DNA of 64,000 nt. It comes from Planococcus sp. APC 4015 (lineage in GTDB: Bacteria; Actinomycetota; Actinomycetes; Actinomycetales; Microbacteriaceae). The stretch lies in assembly GCA_030407505.1 (NCBI GenBank), contig JASDDH010000006.1:88216-152215 (forward strand). The letters are read 5' to 3'. The position numbers and the translations under genes were made by a program. Position 1 is the stretch's first letter, and each line of letters begins with the position of its first letter. Shown in pieces: positions 41,402 to 50,577 of this stretch. The notes under the pieces were generated by a model. That model made no database searches. It was not told the DNA's origin and worked only from the letters and a program-made list of their open reading frames with translations.

Positions 41402-43024
41402 TCACACCGGCGGCTCCGCCGGCGTGACATCGGATGCCGCGGTCTCGTCGACCTCGTCGGAACGGCCGCGGCCGAGCGAGAACGTCGCGGCGAGGCCGAC
41501 GACCAGGAACCCGGCCGCGGTGAACGCGGCGGCCCGGGTGCCGTCCGAGAAGGCGGTCTCGGCGGCATCCAGGTACGGAGCCGTCTCAGGATTCTGCCCG
41601 AGCCCGGCGATCGCGCCCCCGGCCGAATCGACCACCGAGTCGACGATCTGGTCGCGTTGCGCCGTCGGCACACCCGCATCGTCGAGGGATGCGGCGAGCG
41701 CTGCTCCCGTCGTGGTGAACAGGACGGTGCCGAGGATCGCGACGCCGAGCGCCGAGCCGACCTGCCGTGAGGTGGACTGGGTGCCCGAGCCCTGGCCCGA
41801 CAGCTCGACCGGGACATCCTGCAGGATCACGCCCGTCAGCTGCGCCGTCGCGAGGCCCACGCCGAACCCGTAGACGAACAGCGCGGGCATGAGCCATCCC
41901 CACGCGGCATCCGGGGCGATGATGAACGCCGCCCACCCGACGCCCAGGATCTCGGCTGCGATGCCGACGCGCACCACCGTCACCGCCCGGACCCGGCCGC
42001 TGAAGGCGCCCGCGAAGCCGCTCGCGACGAACGAGCCCACGGCGAGAGCGAGCAGGAGGAAGCCCGTCTGGAGCGCATCGAATCCGAGGACGAACTGCAG
42101 CCACAGGGGGAGCGCGAGGATGAGGCCGAACTCTCCGAGCGACACGACGAGCGCGGCGATGTTGCCGTTGCGGAAGGACGGGATGCCGAACAGCGAGAAC
42201 TCGATGAGCGAGCTCTTGCCGCGACGCCGGCGCGAGACGCCCCACCACACGAAGGCCACCAGGGCGAGCGCCGTGATGCAGAACGCGACGGGGACCGGCG
42301 AGAGGGTGAACGGCCACGTGAGGCCGCCGATGGTGAACGCCTCCTCGAGGGTCCACCAGCCGTAGGTGCGCCCCTCGATGAGACCGAAGACGAGCGACCC
42401 GAACAGCACGATCGACAGCGCCGCGCCCACGAAGTCGATGGGCGCGCGGCTGCGCTCTCGCGATTCGTCGACCGTCAGCAGCACGCCGATGACGATGATG
42501 ATGCCGAGCGGCACGTTGATGCCGAAAGCCCACCGCCACGAGAACTCCGTCGTGAGCCAGCCACCGAGCAGCGGACCGACGGCCGCCATCCCGCCGATCG
42601 TCGATCCCCACACCGCGAAGGCGATGCCGCGCTCCCGCCCGCGGAAGGTCGCGTTGATGAGCGACAGGGTCGTCGGCAGGATCATCGCCCCGCCCACGCC
42701 CTGCACGAGCCGGGCGAGGATCAGCAGGTCGCCGTTGGGCGCGAGACCGGCGAACACCGATGAGAGGGCGAAGATCACGACCCCGACCACCATCAGGCGA
42801 CGCCGACCGAAGCGGTCGGCGAGGCTGCCGAAGAGCAGCAGGAGCGAGGCGAAGACGAGCGTGTAGGCCTCCTGCACCCACTGCACCTGCGTGGACGAGA
42901 TCCCGAGCTCGTCGACGATCGACGGCACGGCGACGTTGACGATGGTCGAGTCGACGATGATCAGGGCGACCGCGACGCTGATGAAGACCAGCCCGATCCA
43001 GCGTCGGCGTGAACTCTCGGCCAT
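41402..43024 (-). CDS. DHA2-type MFS multidrug exporter, 540 aa
   Basis: Fourteen-helix MFS transporter. Signatures are IIVDSTIVNVAVPSIVDELGIS (motif C region of DHA2), AYTLVFASLLLLFGSLADRFGRRRLMVVG (motif A) and RLVQGVGGAMILPTTLSLI. It is likely a proton-driven drug exporter. ATG 43024 follows GAGGGAAA. An imperfect inverted repeat (CTTTTCT ... AGAGAAG, 43036-43056) upstream could be an operator, but no regulator gene is adjacent. Confidence 0.9.
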   Translation of the reverse strand: MAESSRRRWIGLVFISVAVALIIVDSTIVNVAVPSIVDELGISSTQVQWVQEAYTLVFASLLLLFGSLADRFGRRRLMVVGVVIFALSSVFAGLAPNGDLLILARLVQGVGGAMILPTTLSLINATFRGRERGIAFAVWGSTIGGMAAVGPLLGGWLTTEFSWRWAFGINVPLGIIIVIGVLLTVDESRERSRAPIDFVGAALSIVLFGSLVFGLIEGRTYGWWTLEEAFTIGGLTWPFTLSPVPVAFCITALALVAFVWWGVSRRRRGKSSLIEFSLFGIPSFRNGNIAALVVSLGEFGLILALPLWLQFVLGFDALQTGFLLLALAVGSFVASGFAGAFSGRVRAVTVVRVGIAAEILGVGWAAFIIAPDAAWGWLMPALFVYGFGVGLATAQLTGVILQDVPVELSGQGSGTQSTSRQVGSALGVAILGTVLFTTTGAALAASLDDAGVPTAQRDQIVDSVVDSAGGAIAGLGQNPETAPYLDAAETAFSDGTRAAAFTAAGFLVVGLAATFSLGRGRSDEVDETAASDVTPAEPPV

Positions 43025-43111
43025 GATTTCCCTCGCTTTTCTAGCAATCAGAGAAGTGACGGTACTCCTCCGCCGCCGTCTTCGCATCTCTCGCGTGTCT
43101 TATCGCCGCCG

Positions 43112-43117
43112 TACACT
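43112..43117 (+). promoter_or_regulatory. -10 box TACACT of a leaderless promoter
   Basis: TACACT ends 6 nt before ATG 43124 of the P-loop kinase gene. Confidence 0.55.
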
Positions 43118-43123
43118 TCGGGC

Positions 43124-43669
43124 ATGCGGATCGTCGTCTCGGGAACCCACGCCAGCGGCAAGAGCACCCTGATCGCCGACTTCGCGCGCCGGCACCGCGA
43201 CTTCGTGATCCTGCCCGACCCGTTCGAGCTGATGGATGCGGCCCCCGACGAGCCCGATGCGGGATTCTTCCTCTCGCAGCTCGGTATCGCGTCCGCCCGC
43301 CTCGAAGAGCTCTCCCCCGACGAGCAGGCGATCGCCGAGCGGGGGCCTCTGGACTTCCTCGCGTACCTCGAGGCGCTGGACGTGCTCGGGCGCTCCACCC
43401 GGGGTCCGGAGCTCTTCCGGCGCAGCGCCGAGCTCGCCGCGCGGGCGGGCTCCCAGGTCGACCTCCTGGTGCTCCTCCCCCTCGCCGCCGACAGCGGCAT
43501 CCGGGTACCCGAAGACGAAGACCTCGAACTGCGCGACGCGATGAACGACGCGCTCCTCGAGCTCGCGGACGACCCCGATCTGACGGGCGGGGCCGTCATC
43601 GTCGAGATAGCCGGCGACCCCGACACCAGACTCGCCCGACTCGAAGAAGCGGTCGCCGCAGTCGTGTGA
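43124..43669 (+). CDS. P-loop (AAA_28-like) kinase family protein, 181 aa
   Basis: The Walker A motif is VSGTHASGKSTLIADFA (5-21), and the ERGPLDFLAYLEAL element near 70 is typical of nucleoside/nicotinamide-riboside-like kinases of the AAA_28 group. LVLLPLAADSGIRVPEDEDLELRDAM supplies a lid-like acidic region. It is short and soluble. The phosphate acceptor is not known. Confidence 0.8.
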   Translation: MRIVVSGTHASGKSTLIADFARRHRDFVILPDPFELMDAAPDEPDAGFFLSQLGIASARLEELSPDEQAIAERGPLDFLAYLEALDVLGRSTRGPELFRRSAELAARAGSQVDLLVLLPLAADSGIRVPEDEDLELRDAMNDALLELADDPDLTGGAVIVEIAGDPDTRLARLEEAVAAVV

Positions 43670-43723
43670 CCGATCCCCCGCGCGGGGGATGTGGAGCCCG
43701 GGCGCACGTGACAGCGTGGTCGT

Positions 43724-43927
43724 ATGGATGCCGACGAGCCCACCGCACCCTCGACCGCGGTCTGGTACTTCGTGGCCGCGACGTTCCTCTTCAGCGGTGC
43801 TGTCTTCGGACAGACCCTGCTCGATGCGACCCCCTGGCTGGGCGTGCTGTCGTTCGCGATCGGCGCCGTCGTGATGATCATCGGATGCGTCGTGTTCGCA
43901 CGAGAGCTGCGCGCGAAGAAGCGCTGA
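43724..43927 (+). CDS. Small two-helix membrane protein, 67 aa
   Basis: It has two hydrophobic helices (VWYFVAATFLFSGAVFGQTLL and LGVLSFAIGAVVMIIGCVVFA) and a basic tail (RELRAKKR). No ribosome site is obvious before ATG 43724. Function unknown; dinB follows after 40 nt. Confidence 0.6.
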   Translation: MDADEPTAPSTAVWYFVAATFLFSGAVFGQTLLDATPWLGVLSFAIGAVVMIIGCVVFARELRAKKR

Positions 43928-43967
43928 CCCCTCGACGGTGTCGGTCGTCGGGGGCACACTGGAGCCC

Positions 43968-45038
43968 ATGCCGACGCCGTGGGTGCTGCACGTCGATCTC
44001 GACCAGTTCATCGCCGCGGTCGAGGTGCTGCGTCGGCCCGAGCTCGCCGGAAAGCAGGTCATCGTCGGCGGTCGGGGCGACCCGACCGAACGAGCCGTCG
44101 TGTCGACCGCGTCGTACGAGGCCCGCGCGCTCGGTGTCGGGTCGGGGATGCCGTTGCGCATCGCGGCGCGGAAAGCACCTGATGCCGTGATCCTGCCCGT
44201 CGACGGCCCGGCCTACACGGCCGCGTCCGACGAGGTGATGACCGCTCTGCGCGCGCATCCCGGAGCCGTCGTGCAGGTGCTCGGCTGGGACGAAGCCTTC
44301 GTCGGACTGGAGACCGATGATCCCGAGGCATCCGCCCGGGCCATCCAGGCGGCCGTCCTCGAGCGCACGGCGCTGCATTGCAGCGTGGGCATCGGAGACA
44401 CCCTTGTCCGGGCCAAGAACGCCACCGACTTCGGGAAGCCGCGGGGGACGTTCCGTCTCACCGCCGAGAACTGGCTCGAGGTCATGGGCGACAAGCCCGT
44501 GATCGCCCTCTGGGGGGTCGGGTCGAAGATCTCGAAGCGTCTCGCGGGTCTGGGCATCGCGACCGTCGACGACCTCGCCCGCGCCGATCTCGACGCGCTC
44601 GCCGCCGAGTTCGGCCCGAAGATGGGCCCGTGGTACCGGCAGCTCGGGCGCGGCGACGGCTCGGCGGTGGTCGACGACACCCCGTGGGTCGCCCGCGGTC
44701 ACGGCCGCGAGACGACGTTCCAGGTGAACGTGTCGGACCGCGGCGAGATCGAACAGGCTGCGCGCGATCTGCTCGACCAGGTGCTCGAGGACGTCGCCGC
44801 CGAGGGCCGACCGGTCGCGGGCGTCGGGCTCAAGGTGCGCTACGCGCCGTTTCTCACGAAGACCTTCACCCGCAAGGTCGCCACGACGTTCGACCGCGAC
44901 ACCGTCACCGCCGAGGTGATGGCGCTCGTCGCCAAGATCGAGCCCGACCGACCCTTGCGACTGCTCGGCGTGCGGGCCGAGATGCAGATGCCCGACGACG
45001 CCCGCGGAGGCCACACGCCTACCCGAGGCGGGTGGTGA
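43968..45038 (+). CDS. dinB: Y-family DNA polymerase IV, 356 aa
   Basis: A translesion polymerase. Catalytic motifs are WVLHVDLDQFIAAVEVL (first metal Asp) and VQVLGWDEAFVGLE (the SxDEAF equivalent, with Gly-Trp replacing Tyr-Ser). Palm and finger signatures include VVSTASYEARALGVGSGMPLR and CSVGIGDTLVRAKNATDFGKPRG; the thumb HhH is LWGVGSKISKRLAGLGIATVDDLA. A little-finger domain follows. No canonical beta-clamp motif is evident at the C-terminus. GGAG lies 4 nt before ATG 43968. Confidence 0.93.
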   Translation: MPTPWVLHVDLDQFIAAVEVLRRPELAGKQVIVGGRGDPTERAVVSTASYEARALGVGSGMPLRIAARKAPDAVILPVDGPAYTAASDEVMTALRAHPGAVVQVLGWDEAFVGLETDDPEASARAIQAAVLERTALHCSVGIGDTLVRAKNATDFGKPRGTFRLTAENWLEVMGDKPVIALWGVGSKISKRLAGLGIATVDDLARADLDALAAEFGPKMGPWYRQLGRGDGSAVVDDTPWVARGHGRETTFQVNVSDRGEIEQAARDLLDQVLEDVAAEGRPVAGVGLKVRYAPFLTKTFTRKVATTFDRDTVTAEVMALVAKIEPDRPLRLLGVRAEMQMPDDARGGHTPTRGGW

Positions 45039-45095
45039 GCGCCGGCGGTCGTGCGACGTCGACCGGTGGATCCCGATCGACGGGCACGTGCGGAG

Positions 45096-45713
45096 TCAGA
45101 CCGGGGGTCGCGGCGCCGTGACCGGCTGGCGAAGGATCGTGCGCAGTTTCGCGGGCTCGGTGCGTCGGGCGTCGCTGAGATAGATCTCGTGATGCCGTCC
45201 CGACGGCTCGACTCCAGCCGCGGGCATCACGACGTGGTGCAGATGATCGAGCACGGGCCCCTCGTCGTCGTACGAACCCACGTGCAGGGTCTGGTAGCAG
45301 CGTCCTTCGGTCAGCTCCTCGACGCGCACCCGATCGATCGCCGGCGCGCCCGCAGCCACGGCTTTCGCCTTCCCGACGAGATCGTCGGGAATCCAGTCGG
45401 GCACGAGGATCATCGCCGTCCAGCTCCAGCGCGATTTGTCGCGCGCCGATGTGAACGACTCCATGTCGTCTGCCCACCACAGTGCTTCGAGCGGCATCAC
45501 GACGTAGTCGCGGCCGAGTTCTCGCTTGCTCAGGAACTTGAGCGAGTACGACACGGGGAAGAGCGTCTCGATCGCGTGCCGGTACGACACGGACGTGTTC
45601 GGATCGCCGGACCCGTCGATCATGAGGTACCTCAACCGGGGCACGTCGACGAGCTCGATCACACCGCGCTTCGCGGAGTACGACGGGAGGTCCTTCTTGA
45701 GGTCGACCTTCAC
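45096..45713 (-). CDS. GyrI-like small-molecule-binding protein, 205 aa
   Basis: LRYLMIDGSGDPNTSVSYRHAIETLFPVSYSLKF and RVRVEELTEGRCYQTLHVGSYDDEGPVLDHLHHVVMPAAGVEPSGRHHEIYLSDARRTEPAKLRTILRQP match the GyrI-like (DUF-type, SHV-fold) family with the final conserved TILRQPV. It binds small hydrophobic compounds or hydrolyses them. GTG 45713 overlaps the upstream gene stop (GTGA). It is the last gene of a four-gene minus-strand operon. Confidence 0.87.
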   Translation of the reverse strand: MKVDLKKDLPSYSAKRGVIELVDVPRLRYLMIDGSGDPNTSVSYRHAIETLFPVSYSLKFLSKRELGRDYVVMPLEALWWADDMESFTSARDKSRWSWTAMILVPDWIPDDLVGKAKAVAAGAPAIDRVRVEELTEGRCYQTLHVGSYDDEGPVLDHLHHVVMPAAGVEPSGRHHEIYLSDARRTEPAKLRTILRQPVTAPRPPV

Positions 45714-46465
45714 AGCATCCACTCGTCGAATCCCCCACTGGTCGGCGGTTCGGCGATCACGGGCGGGGCGGTCTTCCGACGCCGCAGCCGCCCGACGAGC
45801 ACATTCCGCAGCAGACCCGCGCCTCCTGTGGCTCCCGCGCGAAGCCGTGTCAGCTCTGCTGAGCGGGGGCCGGTCGGGATGTCCCGCGGCAGCTCTCCCG
45901 CGGCGACGATCCAGCGCGGCAGCCCGAGCAGGTCGAGCACCCGCCGCAGACGTTCGGATTCGAAGACGCTGTCGGTGTCGATCTCGTCGTCGAGGATCTC
46001 GGCGAGCAGTTCGCCGGCGTCGGGACGACACGCGGCGGCGGCGATTTCGGGTGCACCGTCGGCACCCACCGGCTCGGTGAGCACCTCGCGAGCGGCGTCG
46101 GGTTCCTGCGCGGGGTCGCTGCAGTAGCGGGCGATCTCCTCGCCGTCCCGCCACGCCACGATCGCGAGCTGGCGATCGCGGCGCACGCGCAGCGCGATCA
46201 CCGCACCCCGCATCCGCCGCGCGATCTCTCCGCCGACCTCGATGACGCCGCTGCGGGCGTCGGCCACGATCCCCTCGCCGGGGTCGCCGACCGCCGCGAT
46301 CCATCCGTTCCGCGGCGGCGCGATCCATCCCGTGAACCGGATGCCGCGCAGGACGTCGGCGACCGCATCCGGAGTCGTGTCGATCGAGGCCACGAGCACG
46401 GCCCCGTAGGAGTAGCCGGCCGACCCGTCCGCCGGGCCGGACGACGCCGCGATCGGAAAGCTCAC
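45710..46465 (-). CDS. Unknown protein, 251 aa
   Basis: No family recognised. It has an alpha/beta N-terminal half (GAVLVASIDTTPDAVADVLRGIRFTGWIAPPRNGWIAAVGDPGEGIVADARSGV), then an acidic helical part (AGELLAEILDDEIDTDSVFESERLRRVLDLLGLPRWIVAAGELPRDI) and a basic tail ending GGFDEWML. GTG 46465 overlaps the phosphoesterase stop, and its stop overlaps the GyrI-like GTG, so it is clearly within the operon. Confidence 0.7.
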   Translation of the reverse strand: MSFPIAASSGPADGSAGYSYGAVLVASIDTTPDAVADVLRGIRFTGWIAPPRNGWIAAVGDPGEGIVADARSGVIEVGGEIARRMRGAVIALRVRRDRQLAIVAWRDGEEIARYCSDPAQEPDAAREVLTEPVGADGAPEIAAAACRPDAGELLAEILDDEIDTDSVFESERLRRVLDLLGLPRWIVAAGELPRDIPTGPRSAELTRLRAGATGGAGLLRNVLVGRLRRRKTAPPVIAEPPTSGGFDEWML

Positions 46466-46956
46466 AGCGTCACCAGCCGCACGTCGCGCAGAGTGCCGTC
46501 GTCGACGACCGCGGTCATCAGGGTGTGGTGCGGTTGGCGCCGGCGGTCCGTCGGCGAGCCGGGGTTGAGCAGCCGCATCCCGCGCGGGGTCGTGGTGTCC
46601 CACGGGATGTGGCTGTGCCCGAAGACGAGCACGTCGACGTCCGTGTGGGCTGCGTCCATCCGGGTCTCCCGCCGTGCCGAGGCGCCCGTCTCGTGCACGA
46701 CCCCGACGCGCACCCCGTCGATCTCACGCCGCGCGACCTCGGGAAGCCGTGCCCGGAGATCTGTTCCGTCGTTGTTGCCGAAGACGCCCAGCACCTCTGC
46801 GTGCGTCTCGAGCTCATCGAGCACGGCACCCGACACCCAGTCCCCCGCGTGGATGACGAGGTCGACGGCATCCGCCTCGCGCAGCACGGCATCGGGCAGG
46901 CGGCGCGCACGCCCCGGGATGTGGGTGTCCGAGATCAGCAGCAGCCTGGTGCCCAT
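46462..46956 (-). CDS. YfcE/MJ0936-type metallophosphoesterase, 164 aa
   Basis: Calcineurin-like phosphodiesterase fold: LLLISDTHIPGRARRLP (metal Asp and His), VIHAGDWVSGAVLDEL, GVFGNNDGTDLRARLP, then VLVFGHSHIPWDTTTPRGMRLLNPGSP. All metal ligand motifs are present. It likely hydrolyses a phosphodiester such as a cyclic nucleotide or nucleotide by-product. ATG 46956 lies 7 nt after the DUF427 stop. Confidence 0.92.
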   Translation of the reverse strand: MGTRLLLISDTHIPGRARRLPDAVLREADAVDLVIHAGDWVSGAVLDELETHAEVLGVFGNNDGTDLRARLPEVARREIDGVRVGVVHETGASARRETRMDAAHTDVDVLVFGHSHIPWDTTTPRGMRLLNPGSPTDRRRQPHHTLMTAVVDDGTLRDVRLVTL

Positions 46957-46963
46957 GGCGCGG

Positions 46964-47461
46964 TCACCAGCCCATCGAGCCCGGCTCGCCCTTGAACGGG
47001 CCCACGATGTCGGGGCTGACCCATCCTCCGTAGAACGTGCCGGGCTGCGGCGTCACGGTCACTCCGTCGACGGTGCATCCGTCCATCGCCGCGGGGTAGA
47101 CCGCCACACGATCGGCGAGCACACCGTACCCGGGCGAGGGCGACGGGTAGTTCCAGCCCGCCCGCGGGCGGGTCTCGTCGCCGCCGTGAACGTCGAGGTA
47201 CCGCGCGGAGCCCTTGAACTCGCAGAACGACGAGCCCTCGCCGTCGGTGAGGGCACCGCCGGCGAACGCCGCGATCGGCAGGTAGTACACCGGCGGATGA
47301 CTCGTCTCGAGCACCCGCACCACGTCGTCGGTGTCGACGATGACCTCGCCGCCGAGCACGATGCGCACGCGGCGGTCGACATGCTCCACGCGGGGCGGGC
47401 GCGGGTAGTCCCACACGGATTCCTGGCCGGGTAGGACGGGATCGGGGGTGGGACGTCTCAC
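46964..47461 (-). CDS. DUF427 domain protein, 165 aa
   Basis: ESVWDYPRPPRVEHVDRRVRIVLGGEVIVDTDDVVRVLETSHPPVYYLP, SSFCEFKGSARYLDV and WNYPSPSPGYGVLADRVAVYPAAMD match the DUF427 family. Function unknown. GTG 47461 is preceded by GAGGAGA. It heads the four-gene operon (DUF427, phosphoesterase, unknown, GyrI-like). Confidence 0.9.
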   Translation of the reverse strand: MRRPTPDPVLPGQESVWDYPRPPRVEHVDRRVRIVLGGEVIVDTDDVVRVLETSHPPVYYLPIAAFAGGALTDGEGSSFCEFKGSARYLDVHGGDETRPRAGWNYPSPSPGYGVLADRVAVYPAAMDGCTVDGVTVTPQPGTFYGGWVSPDIVGPFKGEPGSMGW

Positions 47462-47560
47462 GTGTGTCTCCTCGTCGTCGACGCGTTGCCGCCAGCGTAT
47501 GTCAACCCCGTACGCGTCGGGCCCGGCCCGATCTAACCTGCCGACGACGAAAGGATTCCC

Positions 47561-48163
47561 ATGCTCCACGCACTCGCCCTGAACTGCACGCTCAAGCCGT
47601 CACCCGCCGAGTCGAGCTGCGACCTGCTCGCCCAGCAGGTGCTCGACGCTCTTGCGTCGCACGAGGTGACGGGCGAGATCGTGCGCGTGGTCGACGTCGA
47701 TGTGAAGCCGGGTGTCGAGACCGACATGGGCGGCGGCGACGAATGGCCGTCGATCCGCGAGAAGGTGCTCGCCGCCGACATCCTCGTCTTCACCACCCCG
47801 ACCTGGATGGGCAACATGTCCAGCGTCGCCCAGCGGGTGCTGGAGCGCCTGGACGCCGAGCTCTCCGAGACGGATGCCGCGGGACGCCCGATCCTCGCCG
47901 GCAAGGTCGCCGTGGCTGTCGTGCTCGGCAACGAGGACGGGGCTCACTCGATCACCGCCGCCGTCTACCAAGGACTCGGCGACGTGGGCTTCACGATCCC
48001 GTCGCAGGGCGGTGTGTACTGGAACGGCGAGGCGATGCACACGACCGACTACAAGGACCTGCCCGAGACGCCCGAGAAAGTCGCTTCGACGACGAAGACC
48101 CTCGCCGCCAACGCCGCCCACCTCGCGACCCTGCTCACCGAGCGCCCGTACCCGGCGCCGTGA
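47561..48163 (+). CDS. Flavodoxin-family NAD(P)H-dependent oxidoreductase, 200 aa
   Basis: Flavodoxin-like fold of the NADPH-dependent FMN reductase group: ALALNCTLKPSPAESSCDLLAQQVLDAL (phosphate-binding loop), ADILVFTTPTWMGNMSSVAQRVLERLD (FMN ring loop) and KVAVAVVLGNEDGAHSITAAVYQGLGDVGFTIPSQGGVYWNGEA. It likely reduces quinones or flavins. AAAGGA lies 5-6 nt before ATG 47561. Confidence 0.88.
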   Translation: MLHALALNCTLKPSPAESSCDLLAQQVLDALASHEVTGEIVRVVDVDVKPGVETDMGGGDEWPSIREKVLAADILVFTTPTWMGNMSSVAQRVLERLDAELSETDAAGRPILAGKVAVAVVLGNEDGAHSITAAVYQGLGDVGFTIPSQGGVYWNGEAMHTTDYKDLPETPEKVASTTKTLAANAAHLATLLTERPYPAP

Positions 48164-48179
48164 TCAGCGCCCGCGGTGG

Positions 48180-49592
48180 TCAGCGCCCGTAGGCCTCGAG
48201 CCAGCGGAGCCAGACCTCGCTGACCGTCGGGTACGACGGCACCGCGTGCCAGAGTCGCTCGATCGGCACCTCGCCCACGACCGCGATCGTCGCGGAGTGC
48301 AGCAGTTCGGCCACTTCGGGACCGACGAACGTCGCGCCGATCAGCACCCGGCGCTGCTCGTCGACGATCGCGCGCGCCTGCCCCGCGTAGTGGTCGGCGT
48401 AGGTGCTCGCCCCCGCGACCCAGGACAGGTCGTAGTCGAGCACGCGGATGTCGATCCCCGCGGCTCGGGCGGATGCCTCGGTGTGCCCGACCGATGCGAC
48501 CTCGGGGTCGGTGAACGTCACCTGGGGTACCGCGGAATGGTCGGCCGTCGCGACGTGCCTGCCCCACGGGGCGTCGTCGACATCGGCCCCGTTCGCGCGC
48601 GCGGCGATCACATCGCCCGCCGCCCGCGCCTGGTACTTGCCCTGATGGGTGAGCAGCGCACGGTGGTTGACGTCGCCGGCGGCGTAGAGCCAGTCCACGC
48701 CCCGCACGCGCATCGTGTCGTCGACGTCGAGCCACGCGCCCGGCTCGAGGCCCACGGCATCCAGCCCCAGGTCATGCGTGCGCGGAGTGCGACCGATCGC
48801 GACGAGCACCTCGGCGGCCCGCACCTCGCCGCCGTCCGACAGCGTGAGCACCACCTCGCCCTCGCGCGTGACGCGCTCGACGTCGACACCGGTGCGCACG
48901 TCGACCCCCGCCTCGGCCAATGCCTTCGCGACCGCCTCGCCGGCGAACGGCTCCATCGAGCCGAGCAGTCCCGAACGCGCGATGAGGGTGACCGTGCTGC
49001 CGAGCGCCGCATAGGCCGTCGCCATCTCGCTCCCGACGACGCCGCCGCCGAGGATCGCCAACGATGACGGCACCTCCTGGGCGCTGGTGGCCTCGCGGCT
49101 CGTCCAGGGCGCGGCGTCGGCCAGGCCCGGAATGTCGGGCAGGAGCGCCGCCGACCCGGTGCACACCGCGACGGCATGGCGGGCCCGGATCACCGTCGAG
49201 CTCTCATCGGCGCCGCGCACCGTGACCTCCCGCTGACCCGTGATCCGCCCGTGGCCGCGGACGAGGGCGATATCGGCGTTCTGCAGCCACTCGACCTGCG
49301 ACGAGTCGTTCCACTCGTGGGTCATGTCGTCGCGACGCTTGAGGGTCGCCGCGACATCGAGCGAGCCCGTCACCGCCTCGCGAGCGCCTGCGACATCGCG
49401 CGCCGCCCGCAGCGCCGCAGCGCCCCGCAGGAGGGCCTTGGACGGCATGCACGCCCAGTAGGAGCACTCACCGCCCACGAGCTCGCTCTCGACGATGACG
49501 ACCGACAGCCCGCCCCGCACCGCGCGGTCGGCGAGATTCTCGCCGACGGGACCTGCTCCGATGACGATGACGTCGTACTCTTGGGCGCTCAT
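48180..49592 (-). CDS. Pyridine nucleotide-disulfide oxidoreductase (Lpd/MerA-like), 470 aa
   Basis: The FAD motif YDVIVIGAGPVGENLADRAV is followed by the redox pair in GGECSYWACMPSKALLR (C-x4-C intact, but with an unusual interior), the NAD motif SLAILGGGVVGSEMATAYAALG, the FAD motif WLYAAGDVNHRALLTHQGKYQAR and a C-terminal dimer domain ending HAVPSYPTVSEVWLRWLEAYGR. The H-P-T dimer-interface catalytic pair reads H-A-V-P-S-Y-P. The substrate may be a disulfide or quinone. ATG 49592 has a TACGTT -10 box 7 nt upstream. Confidence 0.9.
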   Translation of the reverse strand: MSAQEYDVIVIGAGPVGENLADRAVRGGLSVVIVESELVGGECSYWACMPSKALLRGAAALRAARDVAGAREAVTGSLDVAATLKRRDDMTHEWNDSSQVEWLQNADIALVRGHGRITGQREVTVRGADESSTVIRARHAVAVCTGSAALLPDIPGLADAAPWTSREATSAQEVPSSLAILGGGVVGSEMATAYAALGSTVTLIARSGLLGSMEPFAGEAVAKALAEAGVDVRTGVDVERVTREGEVVLTLSDGGEVRAAEVLVAIGRTPRTHDLGLDAVGLEPGAWLDVDDTMRVRGVDWLYAAGDVNHRALLTHQGKYQARAAGDVIAARANGADVDDAPWGRHVATADHSAVPQVTFTDPEVASVGHTEASARAAGIDIRVLDYDLSWVAGASTYADHYAGQARAIVDEQRRVLIGATFVGPEVAELLHSATIAVVGEVPIERLWHAVPSYPTVSEVWLRWLEAYGR

Positions 49593-49599
49593 GACGCCA

Positions 49600-49605
49600 A
49601 ACGTA
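49600..49605 (-). promoter_or_regulatory. -10 box TACGTT of a leaderless promoter
   Basis: On the minus strand TACGTT ends 7 nt before ATG 49592. Confidence 0.5.
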
Positions 49606-49752
49606 GCGCCGCCCACCGACAGACGGGCAGGATTGACGACAGCATCGGGTCGTGCTGACAGACATTTCGCCGTGCGTCAAGGGTTCCGGGAATTGTCCGC
49701 CGTGTCGGCGGCTTGTGGTTGGCTGGGAGACCCCGCGCCGGAAGGAATGTCC

Positions 49753-50577
49753 ATGGCGATCGAATTCCGCTCCGTCACGAAACGATTCGCCGACGGCACC
49801 ACCGCCGTCGACGACTTCAGCCTCGTCATCCCGGCGCACAAGACCACCGTGTTCGTCGGGTCATCCGGCTGCGGCAAGACCACACTGCTGCGCATGATCA
49901 ACCGGCTCGTCGAGCCCACCAGCGGCGAGATCGTGATCGACGACGAGAAGATCGCCGACAACGACCCGGTCCAGCTGCGTCGCGGCATCGGCTACGTCAT
50001 GCAGAACGCCGGCCTGCTCCCCCATTTCACCGTGGCCGACAACATCGCCACCGTTCCCGTGCTCAAGGGTGTGGCGAAGAAGACCGCCCGCGCGCGGGCG
50101 CTCGAGCTGATGGATGTCGTGGGCCTCGATCGCGCGTTCGCGGACCGCTACCCGAGCCAGCTGTCGGGCGGCCAGCAGCAGCGCGTGGGCGTCGCGCGCG
50201 GCCTCGCGGTCGACCCCAACATCCTGCTGATGGACGAGCCCTTCGGCGCGGTCGACCCCATCGTGCGCAAAGAGCTGCAAGAAGAGACGCTGCGTCTGCA
50301 GCGCGACCTCGACAAGACCATCGTCTTCGTGACCCACGACATCGACGAGGCCTTCCTGCTCGGCGATCAGGTCGTCATCCTCGAGAAGGGCGCCCGCATC
50401 GCCCAGATCGGCGCTCCGGACGAGATCATCGAGAACCCCGCGAGCGACTTCGTCGCGAGCTTCATCGGGGTCGACAGGGGCGCGCGCGCACTCCGGGCGA
50501 AGCAGACGGCGAACGGAACCGTGCTCGTCGACGGCACCGGCCGCACGCAGGGCGTGCTCGTGGAGGACTCGCCGTGA
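49753..50577 (+). CDS. Glycine betaine/osmoprotectant ABC transporter ATPase, 274 aa
   Basis: Walker A is FVGSSGCGKTTLLRMINRL, the signature motif YPSQLSGGQQQRVGVARGL, Walker B ILLMDEPFGAVDPIVRKELQ and the switch His FVTHDIDEAF, all typical of OpuCA/ProV-type quaternary amine importers. There is no C-terminal CBS pair (length 274), unlike some OpuA/OpuC ATPases. GAAGGAA precedes ATG 49753. It starts a four-gene operon with GTGA and ATGA overlaps to the permeases. Confidence 0.93.
   Translation: MAIEFRSVTKRFADGTTAVDDFSLVIPAHKTTVFVGSSGCGKTTLLRMINRLVEPTSGEIVIDDEKIADNDPVQLRRGIGYVMQNAGLLPHFTVADNIATVPVLKGVAKKTARARALELMDVVGLDRAFADRYPSQLSGGQQQRVGVARGLAVDPNILLMDEPFGAVDPIVRKELQEETLRLQRDLDKTIVFVTHDIDEAFLLGDQVVILEKGARIAQIGAPDEIIENPASDFVASFIGVDRGARALRAKQTANGTVLVDGTGRTQGVLVEDSP

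Noticed and set aside
43036..43056. Imperfect inverted repeat upstream of the DHA2 exporter as an operator
   Set aside because: Only 6 of 7 arm positions match and no adjacent regulator exists, so it was mentioned but not annotated.
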